The notes below the pieces were generated by a model. It saw nothing but the letters and a program-made list of their open reading frames with translations, did no database searches and had not been told where the DNA came from. A DNA stretch of 64,000 bases, taken from the NCBI GenBank assembly GCA_005772895.1, contig SXIH01000004.1, forward strand, positions 1 to 64,000. Reading direction: 5' to 3'. A program made the position numbers and the translations under genes. This stretch comes from Bacteroidota bacterium. Lineage in GTDB: Bacteria > Bacteroidota > Bacteroidia > 2-12-FULL-35-15. Positions 37,208-46,327 of this stretch are shown in pieces. How positions within the stretch are numbered: the first letter of the stretch is position 1; each line of letters opens with the position of its first letter.

Positions 37208-37429
37208 CTACTCAATCGAACAAGTAGTAACATCCCAAGGAATACTGGCATAATGCTGATTGTAATAATCGTTGCATTTATCAGATGCTTTGCCTTTGGT
37301 GTTTTTTTCTGTAAAAGCAATTGTCTTGTTACCCGCAGAATCTGTACAAGTGCAGGTATAATCTTTTTTACAACTTGCTAAAAGCAGGATAGTAGAAAGA
37401 AATAGGATGGTATTTAGTTTGTTTTTCAT
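37208..37429 (-). CDS. Small lipoprotein
   Basis: 73 residues. A lipoprotein signal peptide MKNKLNTILFLSTILLLASC with the lipobox LLASC puts the lipidated cysteine at position 20. The short mature part has further cysteines (YTCTCTDSAGNKT, DKCNDYYNQHY, DVTTCSIE) that may form disulfides. Similar one-domain Cys-containing lipoproteins of unknown function are very common in Bacteroidota. It is a single gene set between two repeat elements. Confidence 0.7.
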   Translation of the reverse strand: MKNKLNTILFLSTILLLASCKKDYTCTCTDSAGNKTIAFTEKNTKGKASDKCNDYYNQHYASIPWDVTTCSIE

Positions 37430-37460
37430 TTTTCAGCGTTTTCTTTAGTCCTCATTGCTT

Positions 37461-37511
37461 CTCGACTCCGCTCGAAGTGACTACATAACTGTCATTTCGA
37501 GCAAAGTCGAG
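37461..37511. repeat. Palindromic repeat, family 2
   Basis: CTCGACTCCGCTCGAAGTGAC (first 20 bases 37461-37480) and its near complement GTCATTTCGAGCAAAGTCGA (from 37491) form a long hairpin between the small lipoprotein and mqnC. Confidence 0.8.
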
Positions 37512-37514
37512 AAA

Positions 37515-38663
37515 CTAATAATTAATTACTTGTTCCACCATATTTGAAGGCAGTTCGCGGTATTCGTATTGTTGTGTTCTTAATTGTGGTTCAAATCCTG
37601 CTTCTATAATTGCTTCCTGAATTCCTTTGGCTGTAAAGCGATGAGGTGCTCCTGCTGCAGAAACCACATTTTCTTCTAACATAATGCTTCCAAAGTCATT
37701 TGCTCCTGAATGTAAACACAACTTAGCCACATCTTTTCCTACAGTTAACCAACTTGCTTGTATGTTGATGACATTAGGAAGCATAATTCTGCTCATCGCA
37801 ATCATACGAATGTATTCATCTCCACTCACATTGTTCTTTACTCCTTTGTGACGTTTCAATAAAGTTCCATCATCCATAAAGGGCCATGGAATAAAGGCTA
37901 AGAAACCTTTTGAGTCTTTTGGTTTTTCACTTTGCACTTGACGAATCCAAACTAAATGTTCGAATCGTTCTTCAATTGTTTCTATGTGCCCGAACATCAT
38001 TGTTGCGGAAGTAGTAATATTTAATTGGTGTGCAGCACGCATCACATCTAACCATTCGCGACCGGTGCATTTTCCTTTAGAGATTAATCTGCGGACTCTG
38101 TCGTTTAAAATTTCAGCTCCGGCTCCAGGCAAACTATCCATTCCGGCAGCTTTCAAAGCTTTTAAAACTTCAGTATGTGTGGATTTTTCGAGTTTAGTAA
38201 TGTGTGCTACTTCTGGTGGTCCGAGTGCATGTAATTTTATTTTCGGATACAATTTTTTGATGGAAGAAAAGGTATCTACATAAAATTTCAATCCCAATTC
38301 AGGATGATGCCCCCCCTGCAACAACAGCTGATCTCCGCCATATTTCAACGTTTCATCAATTTTTGTTTTGTAAGTTTCTATGTCGGTGATGTATGATTCT
38401 TTATGACCGGGAATACGATAAAAATTACAGAATTTACAATTGGCAGTACATACGTTTGTTGTATTTACGTTTCTGTCAATCTGCCAGGTTACTTTGCCGG
38501 GTTTTCCATTGTTTGGAAGCGAATCGGGCTTTTGAATTTTGCGCAATTCGTTGGCAACAAATACCAATTCGGCAGTAGGTGCATGTTTAAATAAATATAC
38601 ACCTTCTTCCTGTGAAAGAAACTCAAAATTTAATGCACGTTTTAATAATTGTTCGGTATTCAT
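37515..38663 (-). CDS. mqnC: Cyclic dehypoxanthinyl futalosine synthase (MqnC)
   Basis: 382 residues, a radical SAM enzyme: the cluster motif C72-TAN-C76-KF-C79 lies in NVCTANCKFCNFYR, followed by GGDQLLLQGGHHP and the family-typical LPGAGAEIL and DFGSIMLEENVVSAAG. The last segment favours MqnC over its paralog MqnE. It forms the spiro ring of cyclic dehypoxanthine futalosine on the futalosine route to menaquinone, in the cytoplasm. The other mqn genes are not in the window. The organism therefore probably uses menaquinone made by the futalosine rather than the classical men route. Confidence 0.93.
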   Translation of the reverse strand: MNTEQLLKRALNFEFLSQEEGVYLFKHAPTAELVFVANELRKIQKPDSLPNNGKPGKVTWQIDRNVNTTNVCTANCKFCNFYRIPGHKESYITDIETYKTKIDETLKYGGDQLLLQGGHHPELGLKFYVDTFSSIKKLYPKIKLHALGPPEVAHITKLEKSTHTEVLKALKAAGMDSLPGAGAEILNDRVRRLISKGKCTGREWLDVMRAAHQLNITTSATMMFGHIETIEERFEHLVWIRQVQSEKPKDSKGFLAFIPWPFMDDGTLLKRHKGVKNNVSGDEYIRMIAMSRIMLPNVINIQASWLTVGKDVAKLCLHSGANDFGSIMLEENVVSAAGAPHRFTAKGIQEAIIEAGFEPQLRTQQYEYRELPSNMVEQVINY

Positions 38664-38766
38664 TTTAATAAATGTCTTATTTTAAAAGGCTTTTCAGCCA
38701 GTCTGGTAGTCGTTCGGAATTTCTGAATTCTTTTACTACATTTACTTTCTCAAAAGTAGAAATAAT

Positions 38767-40203
38767 ATGACGAATATCTCCAAGAAATCGACAATAAATA
38801 ACAATGATAACGTTGTTTTGTTGTGTGGCAAGAATAATAGTTTTAATAACTATGGTTTGTCCAAACCGGAAATCGATTTTATCAAGAATGAAATTTCTAA
38901 AAATGACAAAAAATCAATTTGTTTGAATCAGCTTCACCGTTTGTTTATTGTTCAGGTAATTGATGTGAAAAAGGAAAAATATCAAACAACGGAGTTGCTT
39001 CGTAAAGCAGCAAGCACCGTTCATGGTTGGATTACAGACGCTAAAGTTGAAGCAGTAAATATTGTTGATGCAGATGGTAAAGCCATTGAAACATTAGCTT
39101 TTACAGAAGGATTGGCGTTGAGTAATTATCAGTTTTTGAAATACAAAAAGGAACGCGACAAAGAAAAGTTTTCTTTGAAATCAATTGCTATTGTATCAAA
39201 AAGTTTGAATGCCAAACAAATTGAAGAGTTGAATATTGTTGTTGAAGCAACTTGTTTGTCGAGAACCTTGGTAAACGAACCTGTGAATTTTTTAACTGCC
39301 ACTCAGTTGTCCAAAGAGTTCCAAAAAATGGGTAAAGAAGCGGGATTCAATGTGGAGGTGTTCAACAAAGAAAAAATAAAAGCATTAAAAATGGGTGGTT
39401 TGTTATCCGTGAATTTAGGAAGTGTTGAGCCTCCTACATTCAGCATTATGGAATACAAACCAAGAAATGCAAAAAATAAACAACCAATCATTTTAGTTGG
39501 AAAAGGTGTTGTTTACGATACAGGTGGAGTGAGTTTAAAACCAACTCCAAACAGTATGGATATGATGAAATGCGACATGGCAGGTTCTGCTGCAGTTGCA
39601 GGAACTATGTATGCGATTGCAAAAGCAAAATTACCGGTTTATGTTGTGGGATTAGTTCCTGCTACTGATAATCGTCCGGGTGAAAACGCTTACGTTCCTG
39701 GAGATGTAATTACTATGTACAATGGTATGACAGTTGAAATGTTGAATGCTGATGCAGAAGGAAGAATGATTTTGGCAGATGCTTTATCGTACGCACAAAA
39801 ATACAATCCGAAATTGGTAATTGATTTAGCAACCTTAACTGGTGCAGCTGTTGCAGCTATTGGAACATCAGGAATTGTAGCGATGGGAACAGCTGATGAA
39901 AGAACAAAAAATAAATTAAAACAAAGTGGGAATGCTGTTTTCGAAAGATTAGCTGAAATGCCATTTTGGGACGATTATGATGAATTAATTAAATCGGATA
40001 TCGCTGACATGAAAAATTTAGGCGGGCCGTATGCAGGAAGTATTACTGCTGGAAAATTTTTAGCCCGATATATTAATTACCCTTGGATGCACTTTGATAT
40101 TGCCGGTCCGGCATTTTTAACTGCAAAAGATAACTACAGAGTAAAAGGCGGCACAGGAGTTGGAGTACGGTTGCTGTTCGACTTTTTGAAAAACAATGCG
40201 TAA
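38767..40203 (+). CDS. pepA: Leucyl aminopeptidase (M17)
   Basis: 478 residues. The N-terminal macro-like domain (about 1-170) is followed by the M17 catalytic domain (about 175-478). Metal and active-site segments: VGKGVVYDTGGVSLKPTPNS (metal Lys/Asp and the catalytic Lys), MKCDMAGSAAV, and NADAEGRMILADAL (the family signature is usually NTDAEGR; here Ala replaces Thr). A two-metal cytoplasmic enzyme that removes N-terminal residues from peptides. The next gene starts 11 bases later, suggesting co-transcription. Confidence 0.95.
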   Translation: MTNISKKSTINNNDNVVLLCGKNNSFNNYGLSKPEIDFIKNEISKNDKKSICLNQLHRLFIVQVIDVKKEKYQTTELLRKAASTVHGWITDAKVEAVNIVDADGKAIETLAFTEGLALSNYQFLKYKKERDKEKFSLKSIAIVSKSLNAKQIEELNIVVEATCLSRTLVNEPVNFLTATQLSKEFQKMGKEAGFNVEVFNKEKIKALKMGGLLSVNLGSVEPPTFSIMEYKPRNAKNKQPIILVGKGVVYDTGGVSLKPTPNSMDMMKCDMAGSAAVAGTMYAIAKAKLPVYVVGLVPATDNRPGENAYVPGDVITMYNGMTVEMLNADAEGRMILADALSYAQKYNPKLVIDLATLTGAAVAAIGTSGIVAMGTADERTKNKLKQSGNAVFERLAEMPFWDDYDELIKSDIADMKNLGGPYAGSITAGKFLARYINYPWMHFDIAGPAFLTAKDNYRVKGGTGVGVRLLFDFLKNNA

Positions 40204-40214
40204 AATTTTTTTGA

Positions 40215-41366
40215 ATGCGATTTTTTAAATTCTCTCTACTCGCTTTAACTCTTGTTTTTTTTGTAGCATTTCACATGCCTCAGAAAAAGGGTTTGCTTGC
40301 CGGAAAGAAGGTGTCTTTGCTTGTTGCAGAATATGACGATAATGCAGCATCAAACAATATGCAACATTTGGTGAACTATCATTTTCTCGATGGTGCAATG
40401 GTTTCAAAGGAAACTGTTATTTCTCTTCCCACAAAAAAAGCAGGTGTCACTGGAAATTATGTTCGTTTCGATTTAGGAAAAAACAGAATTTATCGCAATC
40501 GTTATGTGATTACAGGAATAGGAAATGTAATCGATATCAAAACAAAAAAATTATTGGTTTTTGAGCGCGGTGATTTTGTTGCTTTTCGTGGCGACAGTAT
40601 TGTTTTTCGCACAAATGATATTTTCAAAGGCAAATATTTTTCGGTATTGGATTTAAGAACAGAAAAGTTTGGTAATGTTGAGAATCCAAATTATAATCCT
40701 ATTCAGAGACCGGATATAGAAGTGGACGAAACAGCAAAGCCATTTAGTATTTCGGCATATTATGTAACAGGCAAGCAGGACATTTTAGTAAAAGATGCCG
40801 GATATGGAGAAGCACAACCACTTTTAGGAGATGATGTGAAACGGAAATTTCCCATTTTTTGGTTGGATAACGCTTCATTTTTGTATGCTAATTTTTCCAA
40901 AAACCAACAATCTGCAAGTATTTATAAAGTAAATATTAATCACACTATTGAGAAACTGGGGGAAATAACAGAAATTCCGGCAACTGCACAAAGCACTTTT
41001 TTTGAAATATCAAGTGATGACGGAATTGTTTATTCTTGCGGTAAAGGACGATTTTCAGTTGATTTGAAAAAGAAAACAGTTACTAAATTATTGTTCCAAC
41101 CAATTGGAAATAGTTTTTTTATTGAGTCGGATGAAAACCCAAAATATGGGAGAACCATTATGTATGAAATTGATGTCGCAGGAAAAAAATGGTGCAGGTT
41201 AGATAATGCAAAAACAGTTTCAGGATATGCAGCTGTTCAAAGTGAAATTGTGATGGGCGAAGACCGCTATCCTCAAGGTGTTGCAATTTGGAATACAACT
41301 ACAAAAAAGTGGATAACGCTTGATATTACTAATTTGAGTGATATTGTGGGGTGGGTGGAAGAATAA
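40215..41366 (+). CDS. Secreted protein of unknown function
   Basis: 383 residues. An N-terminal hydrophobic segment (MRFFKFSLLALTLVFFVAFH) acts as a signal peptide or anchor. The rest is beta-rich, with repeated strand pairs such as FPIFWLDNASFLYANFSKN and EISSDDGIVYSCGKGRF that recall a WD40/PD40-like propeller, and a Trp-rich end (GVAIWNTTTKKWITL, DIVGWVEE). I do not recognise the family. It begins 11 bases after pepA and is probably co-transcribed with it. Confidence 0.65.
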   Translation: MRFFKFSLLALTLVFFVAFHMPQKKGLLAGKKVSLLVAEYDDNAASNNMQHLVNYHFLDGAMVSKETVISLPTKKAGVTGNYVRFDLGKNRIYRNRYVITGIGNVIDIKTKKLLVFERGDFVAFRGDSIVFRTNDIFKGKYFSVLDLRTEKFGNVENPNYNPIQRPDIEVDETAKPFSISAYYVTGKQDILVKDAGYGEAQPLLGDDVKRKFPIFWLDNASFLYANFSKNQQSASIYKVNINHTIEKLGEITEIPATAQSTFFEISSDDGIVYSCGKGRFSVDLKKKTVTKLLFQPIGNSFFIESDENPKYGRTIMYEIDVAGKKWCRLDNAKTVSGYAAVQSEIVMGEDRYPQGVAIWNTTTKKWITLDITNLSDIVGWVEE

Positions 41367-41521
41367 ATCAGTTTTCAGTTTGAAAAGTTTTTAGTTTCCA
41401 GTTGTTTTACTTTTCTCATTTTTCAGTCAATTATAATATATCTTTGTCATCTGAAAATTTATATTGTTTTATTGCCAGAACTTTCAAACTCTAAACTTTT
41501 CAAACACTAAACTTTTTTAAA
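41367..41521 (+). repeat. Word array (CAGTTTTCAGTT / AACTCTAAACTTT type) in the pdxA leader
   Basis: The spacer holds CAGTTTTCAGTTT and AGTTTCCAGTTG at its start and CAAACTCTAAACTTTTCAAA plus CACTAAACTTTTTT just before the pdxA ATG. A -7-like TATCTTTG is at 41439-41446. The word AAACTCTAAACT also occurs near 3628, on the opposite strand to the adjacent minus-strand gene. Confidence 0.55.
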
Positions 41522-42577
41522 ATGTCAGACGAAAAAATAATTGTTGGAATTTCACAGGGTGATATAAATGGAATTGGAATGGAAGTGATCATCAAAACAT
41601 TTCTGGATCCACAAATGCTTGAAATATGTACTCCCGTTGTTTTTAGTTCAATGAAAACAGCAAGCTTTCATCGTAAAGCATTGAACATCGAAGATTTTAG
41701 TTTTAATCAAATCAAAGATGTTTCGGAAATAAATCACAAACGAGCCAACTTAATAAATGTTTACGAAGAAGAAGTAAATATTGAATTAGGAAAACAAACT
41801 CCTGATGGTGGAAAATATGCATTTAGATCATTGGAAGCAGCAGCGTATGCTTTGGCGCAAGGGAAAGTGAACGTGTTGGTTACTGCTCCAATCAATAAAG
41901 AAAATATTCAGTCGGATGATTTTAAGTTCCCCGGTCATACCGAATATTTGGATGATAAATTTGGTGATGGAAACAGTTTAATGTTTTTAGTAAGCAATAC
42001 TTTAAGAGTAGCTGTTGTAACCGGACATATCCCTGTTACAAAAGTTGCTCAGGAATTATCGACAGAAAAAATCGTTAAAAAATTAAGAGCATTAAATCAA
42101 TCATTGATTCAGGATTTTGAAATCCGCAAACCAAAAATTGCTGTTTTGGGATTAAATCCGCACGCAGGAGATAATGGTGTGATAGGAGATGAAGAAAAAA
42201 ATATTATTCTACCTGCTATTAATCAATTGAAAGAAGAAGGAATGTTGGTTTATGGCGCTTATCCTGCAGATGGTTTTTTTGGAAATGAAGCGTATAAAAA
42301 TTTTGATGCTGTTCTCGCAATGTATCATGATCAAGGATTAATTCCTTTCAAAACAATTTCATTTAATTCAGGAGTAAATTTTACTGCAGGATTACCGGTT
42401 GTTAGAACTTCCCCGGATCATGGAACCGCTTATGATATTGCCGGAAAAAATGTTGCTTCCGAAGAATCTTTCCGTAGAGCCATTTATACAGCTATTGATA
42501 TTTACAAAGTAAGAAAACAATTCAAGGAAATTACTGCAAACCCCTTGAAAATTAGTCCAAGTAAAAGAGAACGTTAG
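41522..42577 (+). CDS. pdxA: 4-hydroxythreonine-4-phosphate dehydrogenase
   Basis: 351 residues, usual length for PdxA. It begins with IIVGISQGDINGIGMEVIIK (family start GDPxGIGPE). Metal-binding histidines lie in FPGHTEYLDDKF, LNPHAGDNGVIGDEE and AMYHDQGLIPFKT; the substrate region TSPDHGTAYDIAGK follows. Oxidises 4-phosphohydroxy-L-threonine in pyridoxal 5'-phosphate synthesis (DXP-dependent route), in the cytoplasm. A long word-repeat leader precedes it. The downstream M14 peptidase gene starts 61 bases later. Confidence 0.96.
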   Translation: MSDEKIIVGISQGDINGIGMEVIIKTFLDPQMLEICTPVVFSSMKTASFHRKALNIEDFSFNQIKDVSEINHKRANLINVYEEEVNIELGKQTPDGGKYAFRSLEAAAYALAQGKVNVLVTAPINKENIQSDDFKFPGHTEYLDDKFGDGNSLMFLVSNTLRVAVVTGHIPVTKVAQELSTEKIVKKLRALNQSLIQDFEIRKPKIAVLGLNPHAGDNGVIGDEEKNIILPAINQLKEEGMLVYGAYPADGFFGNEAYKNFDAVLAMYHDQGLIPFKTISFNSGVNFTAGLPVVRTSPDHGTAYDIAGKNVASEESFRRAIYTAIDIYKVRKQFKEITANPLKISPSKRER

Positions 42578-42638
42578 CCATTTGCTTTTTAAGCTTCTAA
42601 TGATTAGATTTGTTATGAAACAGTCTAATTTTCTCTTA

Positions 42639-45035
42639 ATGAAAAAATATCTACTTCTGCTTTTTACGCTTCTTGTAACAAATGCATTTGCACAAACAAT
42701 TCAAACCGAAAAATATTCCCGTGTAAAAATCTATACCGATGAAATTGGTATTGTTCAACTTGCTCAAGCAGGAATTGCAGTTGATCATGGCGAAATGAAA
42801 AAAGGATTTTGGTTTATTTCTGATTTTTCGGAAACAGAAATTGCCATCATAAAAGAAAAAGGTTTCAGTTTTGAAGTACAGATTGATGATGTAAAGCAAT
42901 TTTACAAAGACCAAAACAAACCAGAATTTCAGAAAAACGAAACAAATCCGGTTTCTACTATGTCGATTGGATGTACTGTTCCACCAACTTATGCAACTCC
43001 AACAAATTTTACTTTAGGAAGTATGGGAGGATTTTATACTTATGCTGAAATTCTTTGGCATATGGATAATTTAGCAACATTATTTCCAACATTGGTAAAA
43101 GCAAAAACACCTATTGGTGCTATTAATACAATTGAAGGTCGTCCTTTGTATTGGATGAAAATTTCTGATAATCCTAATGTGGATGAAGCGGAGCCTGAGG
43201 TACTTTACAATTCTGCACATCATGCACGCGAACCAGGTTCGGTTTCGCAATTGATAATGTATATGTATTATTTATGTGAAAATTATGCTACTAATCCAGA
43301 AGCACAATATTTAGTAAATAACTCGGAAATGTATTTCGTTCCATTAGTAAATCCAGATGGATACGTGCGCAACGAAACAACCGATCCGAGCGGTGGAGGG
43401 ATGTGGCGTAAAAACAGGAGAAACAATGGTGGTTCTTATGGAGTTGATATCAACAGAAATTACGGCTACCAATGGGCGTATGATGCAATTGGTTCTTCCC
43501 CAAGCGGATGGTCAGAAACATATCGTGGAACAGCTGCTTTTTCAGAAGCAGAATCTCAGAACCTTAGAGACTTTAGCAATGCACATACTTTTAAATTGTC
43601 GCTAAATAATCATACTTATGGAAACTTACTAATTTATTCATACGGATATGATGCTGCAGTGGTTGCTCCAGATTATTTGCAGTTTTCAGAATATGCTGAA
43701 CATCTGACCACATATAATAAATATTCATATGGAACAGCTCCGCAAACAGTTTTATATGCCACCAACGGAACAATTGATGATTGGCAATATGGAGAACAAG
43801 TAACCAAACCAAAAATTTTCGGGATGACTCCTGAAGCAGGAAGAAGCGATGAAGGATTCTGGCCACCCTCTTCACGAATTGTAGATATCTGTAAAGAAAA
43901 TATCTGGCAGAATTTACACATGGCACATCTTGCATTAAAATTTGCAGTAGCATCGGATGATGAACCAAATTATATTCCATCCGCAACAGGATTTTTCAAT
44001 TTCAAATTATTGAGATTGGGAATGGATGCACCTGCAACCTATACAGTTTCTATTGTTCCAATCGGACCAGAGATTGCGAGTGTTGGCGGACCAAAAACAT
44101 TCTCAGCACTAAACTTGTTGGATGAAGTTTCGGATTCTATTGCTTTTACATTAAATCCATTAGCAATTGGAACAACTATAAAATATGAATTAAATGTGAG
44201 TAATGGATTGTATACATTTAAAGATACCATCGTAAAAAAATTCGGTCCACCGGTAATTGTTTTCAGCAGCAACGGAAATACTATGACAGGCTGGACGAGT
44301 CCTTCCTGGGGAGTAAACACTTCTGTGTTTTTTAGTGGAACGGGTTCTATCACCGATACTCCTGTTGGAGATTATGGTGACAATGAAAATTCTATGATTA
44401 GTACAATCTCGGATTTAGATTTAACTAATGCAATAAGTGCACAAATAGTTTTTTGGGCGCGGTGGGAAGTTGAAACCAATTACGATTATGTTGAAGCAGT
44501 TGTTTCAACAGATGGAGGAACCAATTGGGAACCTTTATGTGGCCATCATACTAAATCAGGAAATGCTTATCAGGATTTTGGAATGCCGCTTTACGATGCT
44601 TACAAATTGGATTGGCGCAAAGAAGAAATTTCTTTGGATGCCTATGTTGGTTTAAATGTAAAAATTGGATTCAAATTGGTTTCCGATAATGGAGGAGGAG
44701 CTGATGGATTTTACTTTGATGATTTGAAAGTGGAAAAATTAATTCCAGCTTCTACCGGAATAAATAATGTGAACGACAATTCAATTTCAATTTCTCAAAC
44801 AATGCCAAATCCGTCAAACGATTATACCTATATAAATTACTCATTAGCGCAAAATGAAAAGGCCATGATAATGGTCTATAATTCTATTGGCCAATTGGTA
44901 TTTTCAGAAAGTATCGATTCAAGCGTAAAAAGTCATCGTTTGAACACATCGAAACTTGCTCAGGGCGTGTATTATTATAATATTTCTTCAGGAAGCCATT
45001 CTTCTGAATCTTTGAGGTTGGCAATTGTGAGGTAG
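42639..45035 (+). CDS. Secreted M14 zinc carboxypeptidase with T9SS signal
   Basis: 798 residues from ATG 42639, which gives signal peptide MKKYLLLLFTLLVTNAFAQ; ATGs further up have no leader. Propeptide-like region (about 20-120), M14 catalytic domain (about 125-430) with zinc ligands H195 and E198 in SAHHAREPG and H325 in LNNHTYGN, substrate Arg in NRNYG, and catalytic Glu 399 in MTPEAGRSDEG. An immune-globulin-like/MAM-type sandwich follows (about 530-700; GGTNWEPLCGHHT, KIGFKLVSDNGGGADGF), and a type A sorting domain (about 715-798; QTMPNPSNDYTYINY). Cleaves C-terminal residues of extracellular peptides after T9SS export. Confidence 0.93.
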   Translation: MKKYLLLLFTLLVTNAFAQTIQTEKYSRVKIYTDEIGIVQLAQAGIAVDHGEMKKGFWFISDFSETEIAIIKEKGFSFEVQIDDVKQFYKDQNKPEFQKNETNPVSTMSIGCTVPPTYATPTNFTLGSMGGFYTYAEILWHMDNLATLFPTLVKAKTPIGAINTIEGRPLYWMKISDNPNVDEAEPEVLYNSAHHAREPGSVSQLIMYMYYLCENYATNPEAQYLVNNSEMYFVPLVNPDGYVRNETTDPSGGGMWRKNRRNNGGSYGVDINRNYGYQWAYDAIGSSPSGWSETYRGTAAFSEAESQNLRDFSNAHTFKLSLNNHTYGNLLIYSYGYDAAVVAPDYLQFSEYAEHLTTYNKYSYGTAPQTVLYATNGTIDDWQYGEQVTKPKIFGMTPEAGRSDEGFWPPSSRIVDICKENIWQNLHMAHLALKFAVASDDEPNYIPSATGFFNFKLLRLGMDAPATYTVSIVPIGPEIASVGGPKTFSALNLLDEVSDSIAFTLNPLAIGTTIKYELNVSNGLYTFKDTIVKKFGPPVIVFSSNGNTMTGWTSPSWGVNTSVFFSGTGSITDTPVGDYGDNENSMISTISDLDLTNAISAQIVFWARWEVETNYDYVEAVVSTDGGTNWEPLCGHHTKSGNAYQDFGMPLYDAYKLDWRKEEISLDAYVGLNVKIGFKLVSDNGGGADGFYFDDLKVEKLIPASTGINNVNDNSISISQTMPNPSNDYTYINYSLAQNEKAMIMVYNSIGQLVFSESIDSSVKSHRLNTSKLAQGVYYYNISSGSHSSESLRLAIVR

Positions 45036-45061
45036 AAAAAGGCCAAAAACTCGATAAAATT

Positions 45062-45102
45062 GCTAAAAATCGGATAAAAACATGTTTTTTATCCGATTTT
45101 TG
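45062..45102 (+). terminator. Intrinsic terminator after the M14 peptidase gene
   Basis: Arms GCTAAAAATCGGATAAAAA and TTTTTTATCCGATTTTTGC around a short CATG loop. The second arm contains the T run. Confidence 0.7.
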
Positions 45103-45148
45103 CTTAAAAATGGCTAAAATTGCATCAAAATTAATTTCATCCAAAGCT

Positions 45149-45177
45149 TTGAAGTAAGAGAGAATTTTTTACCTTTG
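45149..45177 (+). promoter_or_regulatory. Bacteroidota-type promoter of the yceD-rpmF-fab/acc cluster
   Basis: TTG (45149-45151), an 18-base spacer, then TACCTTTG (45170-45177), 25 bases before the yceD ATG. A full consensus match. Confidence 0.7.
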
Positions 45178-45202
45178 CCCTCTTTCTTAAAAACTTGGAA
45201 AA

Positions 45203-45742
45203 ATGCAGACCAGAAAAGAGTATATCATTCAGTTTGTAGGGTTAGGATTAGGCTTGCATGAATATAAGTTTGAAGTAAAAGATTCGTTCTTTTCAGATTA
45301 TGAATTTTCGGAGATAAAACGAGGAGATATTCTTGTAAATCTTAATCTTTTAAAACAATCACAAATGATGGTTTTAGAATTTGAGATTTCAGGAACAGTA
45401 AAAACCGAATGCGATTTATGCACAGGAGAGTTTGATTTTTCTATTGCTGGCAATTATAAATTGATTGTAAAAGTAGGTGGAAGTGATACAGGAAATGAAG
45501 ATGATGATATTATTACGATTGCTGCCAATGAACACGAGTTGGATGTAGCGCAATACATTTATGAATACATCACTTTATCTTTCCCAATCAAGCGGGTACA
45601 TCCTTTAGATAAAAAAGGGAAAAGTACATGTGATAAAGAAACGATAGCGAAGTTGGAAAAGTTTTTATTAGAAGAAGAAAAGAAAGAAGAACAACAAACC
45701 GACCCGCGTTGGGCAGGATTGAAGAACATAAAGCTAAATTAG
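45203..45742 (+). CDS. YceD/DUF177 family protein
   Basis: 179 residues. It has the CxxC motif in TECDLCTGEFDF (about residue 74), a central beta-sheet region and a C-terminal TDPRWAGLKNIK segment that is typical of the family. YceD is required for normal 23S rRNA accumulation in bacteria, is also known from plant chloroplasts, and is encoded almost everywhere immediately before rpmF, as here. It begins the conserved yceD-rpmF-plsX-fabH order. Gene naming is by family and position; the protein is not biochemically resolved. Confidence 0.9.
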   Translation: MQTRKEYIIQFVGLGLGLHEYKFEVKDSFFSDYEFSEIKRGDILVNLNLLKQSQMMVLEFEISGTVKTECDLCTGEFDFSIAGNYKLIVKVGGSDTGNEDDDIITIAANEHELDVAQYIYEYITLSFPIKRVHPLDKKGKSTCDKETIAKLEKFLLEEEKKEEQQTDPRWAGLKNIKLN

Positions 45743-46047
45743 TAGACAAATAGAAAAGAGTAGACAGTAGGCAAATAAAAAAGTTGGCAATTGTTCAGTT
45801 GGCAATAAGCAATTAAAAAATAGACAGTAGACAAGTTAAAAGGCTAGAAAAAAATAAATAAAAAAGAAATCAATAAGCAAAGCTTATCAATCATAAAGAA
45901 ATCGAAACGCACTGAAAAAATCATTTTTTATCATGAAGATCATAAAAAATCTGCGTTCCGATAAAAATAGTTAGTAGTAGACAAATTAAAAAAGTAAACA
46001 ACAGATTCTAAAAATCTAAAAATCAATAAATCTAAAAATAAACAACA
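45743..46047 (+). repeat. yceD-rpmF spacer: word arrays and a long imperfect hairpin
   Basis: About 305 bases without a gene. Contents in order: AGTAGACAAATAGAAAAGAG, GTAGACAGTAGGCAAATAA, GTTGGCAATTGTTCAGTTGG with CAATAAGCAATTAA, ATAGACAGTAGACAAGTT, then an imperfect inverted repeat at 45902-45962 (CGAAACGCA... / ...TGCGTTCCG), and finally AAAAATCTAAAAATC words up to the rpmF start. The GTAGACA and GTTGGCAA words recur before accB. Confidence 0.65.
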
Positions 46048-46233
46048 ATGCCACATCCAAAGCGAAAATTATCGAGAAGTAGAAGAGATAGCAGAAGAGG
46101 TCACGACAAAGCAGTTGCGTCAACGCTATCAACTTGTTCAAATTGTGGAGCACCAACATTGTATCACCGTGTATGCGGAGAGTGTGGGTACTACAAAGGA
46201 AAATTAGCAGTAGAGAAAAAAGTTTCTGCATAG
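46048..46233 (+). CDS. rpmF: Ribosomal protein L32
   Basis: 61 residues, the usual length. It starts MPHPKRKLSRSRRDSRRGHD (family MAVPKRRTSK-type). It contains the zinc ribbon C-SN-C in STCSNCGAPTLYHRVC and C-GE-C in GECGYYKGK, so this is the cysteine-containing form. It is a structural component of the 50S subunit. Its place between yceD and plsX is conserved across bacteria and links ribosome production to lipid synthesis. Confidence 0.97.
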   Translation: MPHPKRKLSRSRRDSRRGHDKAVASTLSTCSNCGAPTLYHRVCGECGYYKGKLAVEKKVSA

Positions 46234-46327
46234 TATTTAGTTGAATAGTTAAATAGTAAAATAGGGAAATGGGTGTTGTACCTAGCCTTATTTAACCATT
46301 TAACTAATAACCATTAACTATTCATAT
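46234..46327 (+). repeat. TTAA-word repeat in the plsX leader
   Basis: The spacer reads TAGTTGAATAGTTAAATAG at the start and ATTTAACCATTTAACTAAT, CCATTAACTATTCATA near the plsX start, giving a loose inverted repeat of TTAAC/GTTAA words. A similar TTAATTAAC word set is at 2552-2640. Confidence 0.5.

Noticed and set aside
43357-43986. Several open frames overlapping the M14 peptidase on both strands
   Set aside because: They lie wholly within a protein with intact catalytic residues and show no independent start signals or family features.
45743-46047. CRISPR-like array in the yceD-rpmF gap
   Set aside because: The units are short (7-20 bases), variable and lack regular spacers, and no cas gene is present.
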